From Acidobacteriota bacterium (GTDB taxonomy: Bacteria; Acidobacteriota; Blastocatellia; Pyrinomonadales; Pyrinomonadaceae), in the NCBI GenBank assembly GCA_016715115.1, contig JADKBM010000004.1, positions 496,001-560,000 of the forward strand: a DNA stretch of 64,000 nt, written 5' to 3'. Shown here one piece after another: positions 54,494 through 62,566 of the stretch. A program made the position numbers and the translations under genes. A model generated the notes under the pieces. That model had not been told where the DNA came from and ran no database searches. It saw only the letters and a list, made by a program, of their open reading frames with translations. Positions within the stretch are counted from its first letter, which is position 1; each line of letters opens with the position of its first letter.

Positions 54494-54710
54494 GATTTCG
54501 GGATTTGGGATTTGGGATTTGGGATTCCAGATTCCAGATTCCAGATTCCAGATTCCAAGATTCCAGATTCCAAGATTCCAAGGATTCCAAGATTCCAGAT
54601 TCCAAGATTCCAAGGACTCCAAGGATTTCAGATTCCACGGCACTCCCGGACCGAAGTATTGATACCAACCGATCTTCAACCATCCGCTGGGGCAGATGGT
54701 ACTGACTCGT
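54494..54710. repeat. GGGATTT/GATTCCA heptamer tract plus REP-like copy
   Basis: Units of GGGATTT then GATTCCA (54494-54640) follow the nitroreductase gene. Then comes a block CGGCACTCCCGGACCGAAGT with ATTGATACC (near 54648-54676), inverted relative to the one at 45236-45265. A degenerate CCATCCGCTGGGGCAGATGG copy follows (near 54673-54708). No gene is seen in this 299-bp gap. Confidence 0.8.
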
Positions 54711-54773
54711 CCCGGCCCCGAATAAAAAGAACCCTTGGGTTTTTCAAAGCTCCCGAATTGCGAATTCGATAAA

Positions 54774-56129
54774 CTAATCTTCGCGCGGCATCTTCAGGCC
54801 GATTCCGGCGAGCGTTTTCCGGATCTCGCTTTGATCGACCTTTAATGACTTTCCATTGCGGACGATCTCTTCGCCGGCGACGACCGTCAAGAGAACGTCG
54901 CGGGAGTTGGTTGCAAACACCAGCGCGGAATTGATGTCGTGAATCGGCAACTGCGCGACGTTGTCGAGGGCAACGACGATCAGGTCGGCCTGTTTGCCGG
55001 CTTCAAGAGACCCGATCTCGTCTTCGAGTCCAAGCGCGCGGGCGCCGCCAATCGTCGCGGTTTCGATCATCTCTCGCGGTTGAACGAAACGATTCGATTC
55101 GTCCGCGGTTCGCGCCAGAAGCGTAGCGAACCGCGCCTCTTCAAACAGATCGCAAACGTTATTGCTCGCCATCGAATCGCTTCCCAGTCCGGTTCTTACC
55201 CCGCGCTCAAGGAATTTTTCGAACGGCGCCGCACCGTGTCCGAATTTGGCGTTGGACTTCGGGCAGTGGGCGACGCGCGAATCGGAATCGGCGATGAGAT
55301 CGATGTCGGCATCCGAAACACGAACACAATGCGCCAAAAGCGGTTTGGCGCGGAGCACGCCGATCTTTTCGAAATAGGCGATCGTCGAACTCGCCGGATT
55401 ACGGAACTCGAAACCGAACTTTTCATAAACTCCGGCGAAGAACCCCGTTCCGTAAAGCATCAGATCTTCTTCCATCACCGATTCCGCCGCGTGAATCGTC
55501 AGTTTGACCTCATCCCGAAGCGAATAGTCCGTGATCGATTCGAACAACGAAGCGCTGACCGTGTAAGGCGCGTGCGGCGAAATCCCGGCGCGGACAAGTG
55601 TCGTCTCGCGTGCCCGCAACGCCTCGAACCTGTTCCTCAGTATCACGAAATCGTCGGCGGCAGTTCGGTCGTCCGGCGAAAACTCGGTTTCCTGATAGAC
55701 GATGCCCCGCAAACCGTTAGCGGTGAGGGCCTTGAAACCTGCCGAACCGAGCCGGCCGATATCGGCAAAACACGTTACGCCGGCACGCGCGCCCTCGAAC
55801 GCACCGGCGATTGCCGCGAGTTCGAGGTCACGCTCGTCGAGCCGTTCGCCGCGCGTGGTCGTGATCTTTATCAGCCAGGAATGAAAATCGTGGTCGAATT
55901 CATCGGCGAATCCGCGCATCGAGGTCAGTTCGAGATGCGAATGGACGTTCACGAGTCCGGGCATTATCGCAGCCTCGCCGAAATCTTCCCGATCGGCGTC
56001 CGGAAAGCGCGCGATCACATCGGCAAGCGGTCCGACCGCAGCGATCAGATCTTCCTCAAACGCGATCGCGCCGCCTTCGATCGGCGGCGCGGATATCGGA
56101 AGCAAGTACTTGGCGCTGAAGATCTTCAT
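54774..56129 (-). CDS. Amidohydrolase (MtaD/aminofutalosine-deaminase-like)
   Basis: This 451-residue metal-dependent deaminase of the ATZ/TRZ/cytosine-deaminase branch has metal motif MPGLVNVHSHLELTSMRG, SPHAPYTVSASLF, KLTIHAAESVMEE, LLAHCVRVSD and GLGSDSMASNN. Enzymes of this pattern deaminate methylthioadenosine, S-adenosylhomocysteine or aminodeoxyfutalosine (menaquinone pathway); sequence alone does not decide. The ATG at 56129 overlaps the transglycosylase stop by 4 bp, so the longer frame is rejected. Confidence 0.87.
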   Translation of the reverse strand: MKIFSAKYLLPISAPPIEGGAIAFEEDLIAAVGPLADVIARFPDADREDFGEAAIMPGLVNVHSHLELTSMRGFADEFDHDFHSWLIKITTTRGERLDERDLELAAIAGAFEGARAGVTCFADIGRLGSAGFKALTANGLRGIVYQETEFSPDDRTAADDFVILRNRFEALRARETTLVRAGISPHAPYTVSASLFESITDYSLRDEVKLTIHAAESVMEEDLMLYGTGFFAGVYEKFGFEFRNPASSTIAYFEKIGVLRAKPLLAHCVRVSDADIDLIADSDSRVAHCPKSNAKFGHGAAPFEKFLERGVRTGLGSDSMASNNVCDLFEEARFATLLARTADESNRFVQPREMIETATIGGARALGLEDEIGSLEAGKQADLIVVALDNVAQLPIHDINSALVFATNSRDVLLTVVAGEEIVRNGKSLKVDQSEIRKTLAGIGLKMPRED

Positions 56130-56701
56130 CGTTTCTGTTCGTAAAAGCGCTCGAGGATCGACGTGACATAAGATCTCGTCGATGCGATGCCTATCAACCG
56201 CACAAATTCTTCTTCCTTGAGCCGAGAGGCGTCCGGCGCGCCGCGCGTCCATTCCTCGACACGGCTTGGGCCGGCGTTGTAGGCCGCAAGCGTCATCGCA
56301 TTCTCGGCCGCGTAATCGTGATATCTTTCGCGGAGTTTTTCAAGGTACCAACAGCCGATCTGTATGTTGCGTTCCGGATCCCTGAGAAGCAGATTGACGT
56401 TTTCGGCCGACTGTTTTTCAAACTCCTTGAGCCCGGTCTCCTTCGCCCACTCGCGGGCGACGGTCGGGGTTATCTGCATCAGGCCGACTTCGGCGTCCGC
56501 ACCGACCATCCAGGCACGAAAGTAGGTCTCCTCGTAGATCACGCTCCAGACGAGCCGGTCATCAAGCCTGTAGACAGTCGCCTGCCGAAAGATCAGTTCG
56601 TCATAGCGATGGATCCAATATTGCCTGAACACGTAGTAACCGACCGCGCCGGCTCCGATTAGCAGGATCAGGACTAAACCGATAATCACAAAACGACGCA
56701 T
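56126..56701 (-). CDS. Membrane-anchored lytic transglycosylase (SLT domain)
   Basis: This 191-residue protein has an N-terminal TM anchor (RRFVIIGLVLILLIGAGAVG) followed by a goose-type lysozyme/SLT domain: VYRLDDRLVWSVIYEETYF with the catalytic Glu in YEE, AEVGLMQITPTVAREWA and TLAAYNAGPSRVEEWT. It cleaves peptidoglycan from the periplasmic side. It is translationally coupled to the amidohydrolase downstream. The ATG at 56701 is chosen because the TM begins there. Confidence 0.92.
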   Translation of the reverse strand: MRRFVIIGLVLILLIGAGAVGYYVFRQYWIHRYDELIFRQATVYRLDDRLVWSVIYEETYFRAWMVGADAEVGLMQITPTVAREWAKETGLKEFEKQSAENVNLLLRDPERNIQIGCWYLEKLRERYHDYAAENAMTLAAYNAGPSRVEEWTRGAPDASRLKEEEFVRLIGIASTRSYVTSILERFYEQKR

Positions 56702-56730
56702 ATTTGGACCCGTTATGCGTGAAGCCGCAA

Positions 56731-57516
56731 CTAATTCGGCCGTTTGAGGGCACTCCAATGATCTGCCGAACGCACGGCGCGGTCGATTCCCTCAAAACCG
56801 CGCGGCTTGCCCTGAAGAACGATGTGGCCCTGCAGCCAAACGTCCGCTCGGATGTAAGACCCGACACTTATTCGAGTTCCGGTCAAAGCAGTTTGATTGA
56901 CGAGAACTTCGAGAAAAAGGTCGCCGACTTCGACGTAAAACCAAAACAAATCGCTCCCCGAATGAGGATTGCGGATCGACTCGAGCGCGCGGATCCGGCC
57001 GGACAAACTCCATTCGTTCTCTTGTTCCACGACGTTCAACACCAGTTCGTCGCAGTTGATCCAACTCGGTTCGCACGGTTCTTCAAAAACCTCCGCGCGA
57101 TAGGCGAGCCCGCAAAGACCAACGTTCAGAATCGAGGCGTCAAGAACGCCGGTTCCGACCTCGGTCAGGTTTTGGAGTTCGAACAGCACTTCAGTTTCCG
57201 TGTCCTCAATGAATCCGTGAACGATCGCAGCGCCTTCTTCGGCAACTTCGGACAGAATCCAGGGTGAGATTGAATGGGTGCGACGGGCGCGGAATGCCGG
57301 GCGGCAGTCGGCGTAAACAACCTCGCCCGGTCGCGGTTCATAAAGCAATGTCCAAACTTCAAGCCCTTTCCCAAGCTTCAGGCACCGGCCGTGGAGGATG
57401 CCGTCGGTTCGCTGCAGAAGCGTCGCTTCACCGCGACGACCGACGTCGACCGCCAGCTCGTTAAAGGCGCTTTCGTTGGGAACCTCGATCCCGATCGCTT
57501 GAAAAGCAAAATCCAT
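56731..57516 (-). CDS. Unknown 261-residue protein
   Basis: The frame is well coded, starts MDFAFQAIGIEVPNESAFNE and is rich in beta-strand patterns with acidic loops (GLEVWTLLYEPRPGEVVYAD, ILSEVAEEGAAIVHGFIEDT, SDLFWFYVEVGDLFLEVLVN). No signal peptide, TM or catalytic motif is seen. It ends 30 bp before the transglycosylase and starts 3 bp after the 67-residue gene, so it probably belongs to the same transcript. Function unknown. Confidence 0.75.
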   Translation of the reverse strand: MDFAFQAIGIEVPNESAFNELAVDVGRRGEATLLQRTDGILHGRCLKLGKGLEVWTLLYEPRPGEVVYADCRPAFRARRTHSISPWILSEVAEEGAAIVHGFIEDTETEVLFELQNLTEVGTGVLDASILNVGLCGLAYRAEVFEEPCEPSWINCDELVLNVVEQENEWSLSGRIRALESIRNPHSGSDLFWFYVEVGDLFLEVLVNQTALTGTRISVGSYIRADVWLQGHIVLQGKPRGFEGIDRAVRSADHWSALKRPN

Positions 57517-57519
57517 ACG

Positions 57520-57723
57520 TTAATTTGCCTCGCTGCCGACCCGTCCGCGTCGCGGCTTGCCCGACCGCTTGAGTTCGTCGGACAAAGACGGTTTCTTCAG
57601 TGATTCCGGAAAGCTTCCGGTGCGAACCATTTCGGCGAAAAGGTCAACGTCGTAATCTGCCTCGCGCGCCATTTCCTGGCGAATCTCGTGCAGAACTTCC
57701 AAAAATTTCGGTCGCCGATACAT
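57520..57723 (-). CDS. Small 67-residue protein, candidate antitoxin of a PIN module
   Basis: MYRRPKFLEVLHEIRQEMAR and EADYDVDLFAEMVRTG form a helical N-terminal part, followed by a basic tail (KPSLSDELKRSGKPRRGR). It lies 53 bp downstream of a PIN-domain gene on the same strand. Proteins with the pattern IRxEMAxEAxYDxDxF frequently neighbour PIN toxins (recollection of gene neighbourhoods). The antitoxin role is inference. Confidence 0.6.
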   Translation of the reverse strand: MYRRPKFLEVLHEIRQEMAREADYDVDLFAEMVRTGSFPESLKKPSLSDELKRSGKPRRGRVGSEAN

Positions 57724-57776
57724 ATATGTTGACCCGTCGCAATTGTCGAATGTAACAGAAAAATCGTCAAGTTTCT

Positions 57777-58238
57777 TCAGAGACTGTGGACAAGAAACTC
57801 CGGCGTCACGACGGACGGCGAAAAGAACCCCGCCGCGGTATTGAAAAGCTTGATGCGCGCCTGCTTGCGGACATTCGCGAGGTGACCGAAATTCCAGGTC
57901 ACCAGATAGTCGACCTTGTAAAAGGACGCGATCGCCACGTGGACCGCGTCGGCCAGAAACCGTCTTTGAAAAATTCCCCGGGATACATAACCTTCCGCGA
58001 GTATCGCAACTTCCTCGACAACGTCGAGACTCTCGAGCGGCTTGATCAGATTCAGATAACCGGAACGATGCGGCTCCGCCACACGTTCGAGTTCGCGCCG
58101 GACAAGTTCCGAGCTAAAGACGCGATATTCCGAAAGCTCGTGCTCCCACCAGCGAATGGTGAGATCGCGGCGAAACGGCTCCCCGTTGTCGAGGTACGCC
58201 CCGACAACCGAGGTTTCAAGATAAAGTGATTGCTTCAT
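57777..58238 (-). CDS. PIN-domain ribonuclease, VapC-like toxin candidate
   Basis: This 153-residue protein has a PIN fold. The first acidic cluster is SLYLETSVVGAYLDN, where Glu replaces the usual first Asp. A middle Glu lies in ELVRRELERV, and FLADAVHVAIASFYKVDYLV with TWNFGHLAN completes the metal site. Such proteins cleave RNA and are normally held by a small antitoxin, here possibly the 67-residue downstream gene. The ATG at 58238 is used; a longer frame to 58277 adds little. Confidence 0.82.
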   Translation of the reverse strand: MKQSLYLETSVVGAYLDNGEPFRRDLTIRWWEHELSEYRVFSSELVRRELERVAEPHRSGYLNLIKPLESLDVVEEVAILAEGYVSRGIFQRRFLADAVHVAIASFYKVDYLVTWNFGHLANVRKQARIKLFNTAAGFFSPSVVTPEFLVHSL

Positions 58239-58297
58239 CGGAACAGTTAAGTTCTCAATTCCGGAGTTCGAAGTCAACCGCCGGAATCGGAACGAAC

Positions 58298-59863
58298 TTA
58301 CTTTCCGACCGGCGTAAAAATGACTTTCGAGTTCTTGAAATCGAACGTCAATCGGTAGTTCTTGAGAAAGTTCCCGCCAAGTATCCCAGATTGGCGAAAT
58401 CCCGAAGCTTCGTTGATGATATTCAGATCGAGCGCGACGGCCATTATGCTTTCGCGGGAATGGCTGCCGAAGGTGACGCGCGGAAGCATAAAGGACCTGA
58501 CGTTGTCGGTGATTCCGGCCGCGCCGATGACGCGCATCGTTTCAACCCGCAGGAATCGGCTCATTTCTTCTGTTCCGGCGAGTTCGTCCGAGATAACGGA
58601 TACGCTCGCTCCGGTATCGACTATGAAATTCAAGCTTCGCTCGATTCCTTCGAGCTGGACCTCGCCGCTGAGAAAGCCGCTCGACGTCAGACGCAAGGGA
58701 AGAAACAGCTCACCTTCCGGAATCGTCCCAATATCGTCGGCCACCTCCTTTTTCGTCAACGTGAACTTTCGTTCGCCATAGTCGAGCGTGGTCAAAAACT
58801 TCGAGATCAAGGAAAGGCCGATATAACCGTCTATTCGTTCGTCATTCGAATGAAAGTCCCGAATGTAAACCGGCACGTTTCGAACCTGCACGTCACCGAT
58901 CTCGACCGACTTCAAGAATCCGTAAACGATCTCGAACTTCCCCGTTCCACCGATCGCCCGCGCAAGTCCGCCGCGTGTGACCGTCTTTATCTTCAAGCGC
59001 TCTGCGGTCTCTTGCGAGATTACACTGATCCCCGAACCCGTATCGAGAACGAAGCGCAGAGGCTCATCGTTACGGTTCAGGCGAACCTCCAGGACCGGTC
59101 GGTCGCGGAGCAAATCAATGTTGACCGACGCCTGTTTTGCGCCGGTGACGTCGTACAGCGACGCCTTCTGTCCCAGAAAGCTCAGAAAATTGATCAATCC
59201 TTTGATCCGGTCGCGACGCTCAAAGTCCGCTTCGGGAGAAATTTGCAAAAAGCGTCGATACGCTTCCGCAGACTCCCGATAGCGCTCGGCCCGAGCCGAT
59301 ACCTGTGCAAGGCTGAAAATGAAGTCGGGTTCTTCGGGGTCGTAGTACGCCGCCGTCTTGAGGTTTTCAATCGAATCGTTGATCCGATTCTCATAAAAGT
59401 CGAGCATCCCGAGCCCGGCCCATCCGAGTGCTTCCTTCTTGTTGAGAGTCAGCGAGTTGACCAAAACCGTTTCGGCTTCACGAAAGTTGCCCGCGCTGAG
59501 CAGTGTCGCTCCGAGAACGGCAAAAGCGTAGGAGTTCTTGGGTTCGGCCTTGGCGACCTCGAACGAAAGCTCGTAAGCATCGAGAAGTTCTTTTTGCTTG
59601 AGTGAAACGTAGGCAAGCTTGAGTTTTGCCGCCGAATGGTTCGGCTCGCGGACGAGCAGTGCGCGAAGGATCTTCTCGGCTTCTTCAAAGCGGCCTTTTC
59701 GAATCAGCTTTTCGGACTGTTTGATGAGAAATCGCGAATCTTCATCGGTTTGTTGAACATCGTCGGAGGCAAACGCGATCGCCGAAAGCAAAGCGACCGT
59801 GAGAACGAGACGCGCGACACGGAAAGGAAATCCATCAACAACGCCAAGAATTCCAAATCGCAT
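58298..59863 (-). CDS. Exported TPR protein with two tandem retropepsin-like aspartyl protease domains
   Basis: This 521-residue protein has an N-terminal signal (ARLVLTVALLSAIAFA), then about four TPR repeats (residues 45-215). Two retropepsin-type domains follow: LRFVLDTGSGISVIS near residue 275, with the flap or hydrophobic partner RIDGYIGLSLISKF, and NFIVDTGASVSVIS near 415 with SGILGGNFLKNYRLTFDF. Retropepsins normally homodimerise; here both halves are in one chain, as in pepsin. The start at 59863 is chosen; the frame to 59935 overlaps the glycosylase gene. Probably a periplasmic protease. Confidence 0.87.
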   Translation of the reverse strand: MRFGILGVVDGFPFRVARLVLTVALLSAIAFASDDVQQTDEDSRFLIKQSEKLIRKGRFEEAEKILRALLVREPNHSAAKLKLAYVSLKQKELLDAYELSFEVAKAEPKNSYAFAVLGATLLSAGNFREAETVLVNSLTLNKKEALGWAGLGMLDFYENRINDSIENLKTAAYYDPEEPDFIFSLAQVSARAERYRESAEAYRRFLQISPEADFERRDRIKGLINFLSFLGQKASLYDVTGAKQASVNIDLLRDRPVLEVRLNRNDEPLRFVLDTGSGISVISQETAERLKIKTVTRGGLARAIGGTGKFEIVYGFLKSVEIGDVQVRNVPVYIRDFHSNDERIDGYIGLSLISKFLTTLDYGERKFTLTKKEVADDIGTIPEGELFLPLRLTSSGFLSGEVQLEGIERSLNFIVDTGASVSVISDELAGTEEMSRFLRVETMRVIGAAGITDNVRSFMLPRVTFGSHSRESIMAVALDLNIINEASGFRQSGILGGNFLKNYRLTFDFKNSKVIFTPVGK

Positions 59864-59901
59864 AATTCCAAAACTCCTTTCCCGATCTTCGATTTTTTTC
59901 T

Positions 59902-60612
59902 TTACTTCAGAATCTCCCCGGTTTTCATCGACCAAAGGACCAGATCCAGCTCGTCAAAGTCGATTTCGGAACGAAGGGCAAATTTTTTCAGCTTGTCTTC
60001 GACCCTTAGATACTTCGAACGCGTATTTGGTGGCTTAGGTTCCTCGATAATTTTCAACTCCGACATACAGCGCAAGACGTGTTTGTCGAGTATTGCGTAT
60101 CCTTTAAGTCCAATGTTGCGCAGATAATGGCTGGCTTCTTTGTACCCAAGCCCCTTAATTCCCTTTTCCTTCACGAGCCAATCGCGTCTTTCAAGCGGAT
60201 CGCTGAAGCCCGACAAGCGTTGGCGCAACCGCATTTCGCAATCCGCCGTAAGAAACTCACGCGAGGCCACGATGTAGCGAGCGCGGGCCCGCGGATAGCG
60301 GTGACGGCCAACGAGCGCGTTCATCAGTTCCTCGTGGGAGCCTTCTTTAAGCAGGCCGCGAACGGCCTCGACCGATCTGAGCCCCATTCGGGCGGAGCAA
60401 CCGCCGGTAAAGAAGCAGTAAACCATTTCTTCCCACAACCGGTCGTCATCCCCCGATTGCCAAACCGATGAAAACTCTTCCAAACGCTGTCGAATCTCAA
60501 CCCCGCGTTCGGCGTGCGCTCGCTTAATGTTTTCAAATGTTGAGGGTTCGCGCTCTTTCTTCACAGCCTTCGGATTGCCGTCAATTTTATGCTCATTCGG
60601 GGGTAATTGCAA
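59902..60612 (-). CDS. 8-oxoguanine DNA glycosylase/lyase, Ogg2 type
   Basis: This 236-residue helix-hairpin-helix glycosylase (COG1059-like) carries GIKGLGYKEASHYLRNIGLK with the catalytic Lys of the HhH motif (GYKEA) and the Asp in YAILDKHVLRCM. ARARYIVASREFL and CFFTGGCSARMGLRSV also fit. It excises 8-oxoguanine and cleaves the abasic site. The Ogg2 branch is best known from archaea and Thermotoga, and it lacks the N-terminal domain of Ogg1. Confidence 0.88.
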   Translation of the reverse strand: MQLPPNEHKIDGNPKAVKKEREPSTFENIKRAHAERGVEIRQRLEEFSSVWQSGDDDRLWEEMVYCFFTGGCSARMGLRSVEAVRGLLKEGSHEELMNALVGRHRYPRARARYIVASREFLTADCEMRLRQRLSGFSDPLERRDWLVKEKGIKGLGYKEASHYLRNIGLKGYAILDKHVLRCMSELKIIEEPKPPNTRSKYLRVEDKLKKFALRSEIDFDELDLVLWSMKTGEILK

Positions 60613-60639
60613 TGATTTCGAGTTTTTACCGGAGCGCGG

Positions 60640-60806
60640 ACTGGAGCGCGGGCATCCCTGCCCGCACGACGCGAAAGCGTCGAAAGCCTCAAACCTCGGA
60701 CGCCCTTTCGCGCAATGCGCTCAGGCGCGCAGGGATGCCCGCGCTCCAATCGGACGCCCTATCGCGCAATGCGCTCAGGCGCGCAGGGATGCCCGCGCTC
60801 CAATCG
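60640..60806. repeat. GCGGGCATCCCTGCCCGC hairpin and a 54-bp tandem duplication
   Basis: A hairpin copy (60643-60665) is followed by two tandem 54-bp units, 60697-60750 and 60751-60804, differing at one base. Each ends with the inverse AGGGATGCCCGCGCTCC of the hairpin repeat. The rest of the 60613-61054 gap holds no supported gene. Confidence 0.8.
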
Positions 60807-61054
60807 CTTGCGCTCAAAAAAACTTCTTGACAATTATTTTTCTTGATGTATAAGAATTATGTGTTGTTTCCATAAGGAAATGTTAATTCCTGACATCTTG
60901 GAAACCGTTGTTTTCATCCAAGATCAGGTTGCGCGAAACTCGTCGATTCGCGCATGCGCTTGAAAAGTCGGCTGATGATTGTGTTATAATCGTGCCAGCC
61001 TTTCTTTTTCGAAGAGAGCCTGCCGCAAACACAAACAAATACCCGAGATTAGCA

Positions 61055-62452
61055 ATGAAGAGTTTTACCGTTAGAATTGTCATTTGTGTCGCCATATTGT
61101 TGGCGGTCGGATTTTCGGCTTCGAACACCAACGCCCAGGTCTATACTCGCCCGGCGACGCCTTCACCGACGCCCAAGCCTCTGCTTCAGGACATTCAGGT
61201 GGTTCCGCAAGGCGGTTCGACGACAAATCAAACTCAGACCAAGGGTGTCACCAAAACGGCTGCGACATCCTCCGTTTACCCGACGCTCGCCGACGTTCAG
61301 ATTCCGGGATACTCGGGAGTGCTCGTTGAAACGCTTGAAGGCAAGAACGTGGTCGACAGTTATTCGAACTATGCGTTCAACCCCGCGTCGAACGTGAAGA
61401 TCGCGACCGCGTATGCGGTGCTCAAAACGTTCGGCCCCGACTTCCGTTTCCAAACAACGGTCTGGACCGACGGTCAGGTTGACCCGGCGACGCGCACGCT
61501 CGTTGGGAATCTTTATGTCTCGGGACGCGATCCGATGTTCAATCTCGAGCACGGTGTCCGCCTCGCGCACGAACTCAACAATCTTGGGATTCAAAGCATC
61601 AGCGGCGATCTGATCGTGACCGACAATTTTGCGATGAACTACAGTATGTCGCCGGTCGCATCGGGAAATAACTTGCTCGCATCGCTCGACGCCGGCCGTC
61701 GGAATGCCGCAACGTCGAAGGCCTGGCAGAATTACCTTTTGAATTCCGGCAAGTTCGGACAGGCGATCTCGTTGCCGTCGATCTCGATTTCGGGAACAGT
61801 ATACGTTCAACCGATGCCGGGCAGTCTGCGACCGCTTTTCACGCACGAGTCGGCGCCGATGAAAGAGATCCTCAAGGTCACACTGAGTTATTCGAACAAC
61901 TTTCTGTCGGAACGCCTTGGCGATATGGTCGGCGGCGCGTACCGCGTTGCCCAGATCGTCCAGCAGGGCGCGGGCGTGTTCCCGCAAGAGTTCATTCTTC
62001 AGACTTCGAGCGGTCTCGGGATCAACCGTGTCACGCCAAGGGCGATGATGAAGCTTCTTCGCGCGCTCCGAACCGATCTGGCACGTTACAAACTCGGCTT
62101 TTCCGATGTGATGCCGGTGGCGGGAATCGACAAGGGAACTCTGGAAGGGCGATTTGATTCGGATTTCGCTCGCGGCAGCGTCATCGGCAAAACCGGAACT
62201 CTCGGGAACACGGATGGCGGCGTCAGCGCTTTGGCCGGCGAGATCGGCACCCGCAGCGGCACGCTCTTGTTCGTGATCTTCAATCAGCGCGGCAGCGTCC
62301 CGCGGTTCCGCGCATTTCAAAACAGTTACGTTTCGATGATCCAGAGCCAGTTCGGCGGCGCCGCGCCGATGACCTACAACGCGGTCTCGCTCGACGTCCG
62401 AATCGCCAATACGCGCGTCACGTATCCTGAAACTCGCGCCCGCATTAATTGA
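61055..62452 (+). CDS. dacB: D-alanyl-D-alanine carboxypeptidase/endopeptidase, PBP4 (S13) type
   Basis: This 465-residue protein has a signal peptide (IVICVAILLAVGFSASNTNA) and a Pro/Thr/Gln-rich linker. The penicillin-binding fold has SxxK in NPASNVKIATAY, SxN in LSYSNNFLSE and KTG in VIGKTGTLGNTDGG. It trims peptide stems or cross-links of peptidoglycan in the periplasm. The signal peptide begins at the ATG at 61055; the upstream frame from 60908 is not used. It ends before a strong terminator. Confidence 0.93.
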   Translation: MKSFTVRIVICVAILLAVGFSASNTNAQVYTRPATPSPTPKPLLQDIQVVPQGGSTTNQTQTKGVTKTAATSSVYPTLADVQIPGYSGVLVETLEGKNVVDSYSNYAFNPASNVKIATAYAVLKTFGPDFRFQTTVWTDGQVDPATRTLVGNLYVSGRDPMFNLEHGVRLAHELNNLGIQSISGDLIVTDNFAMNYSMSPVASGNNLLASLDAGRRNAATSKAWQNYLLNSGKFGQAISLPSISISGTVYVQPMPGSLRPLFTHESAPMKEILKVTLSYSNNFLSERLGDMVGGAYRVAQIVQQGAGVFPQEFILQTSSGLGINRVTPRAMMKLLRALRTDLARYKLGFSDVMPVAGIDKGTLEGRFDSDFARGSVIGKTGTLGNTDGGVSALAGEIGTRSGTLLFVIFNQRGSVPRFRAFQNSYVSMIQSQFGGAAPMTYNAVSLDVRIANTRVTYPETRARIN

Positions 62453-62480
62453 TCACCAGAACAATTCAACATTGTGCGAA

Positions 62481-62514
62481 AGAAAGGGCATCGACGGCGA
62501 TGTCCTTTCTTTTG
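62481..62514 (+). terminator. Rho-independent terminator after dacB
   Basis: The stem AGAAAGGGCATCG/CGATGTCCTTTCT (13 bp, one G-T pair) with a 4-nt loop is followed by TTTTG, 28 bp after the dacB stop. Confidence 0.88.
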
Positions 62515-62566
62515 TTGCAGTTTCGGCCGATTGGGTTGATAATTCCTACTTTGAGAACCGACCGAA

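Noticed and set aside
61163..62320. 385-codon minus-strand frame
   Set aside because: It is antisense to the PBP4-type gene, which has intact SxxK, SxN and KTG motifs.
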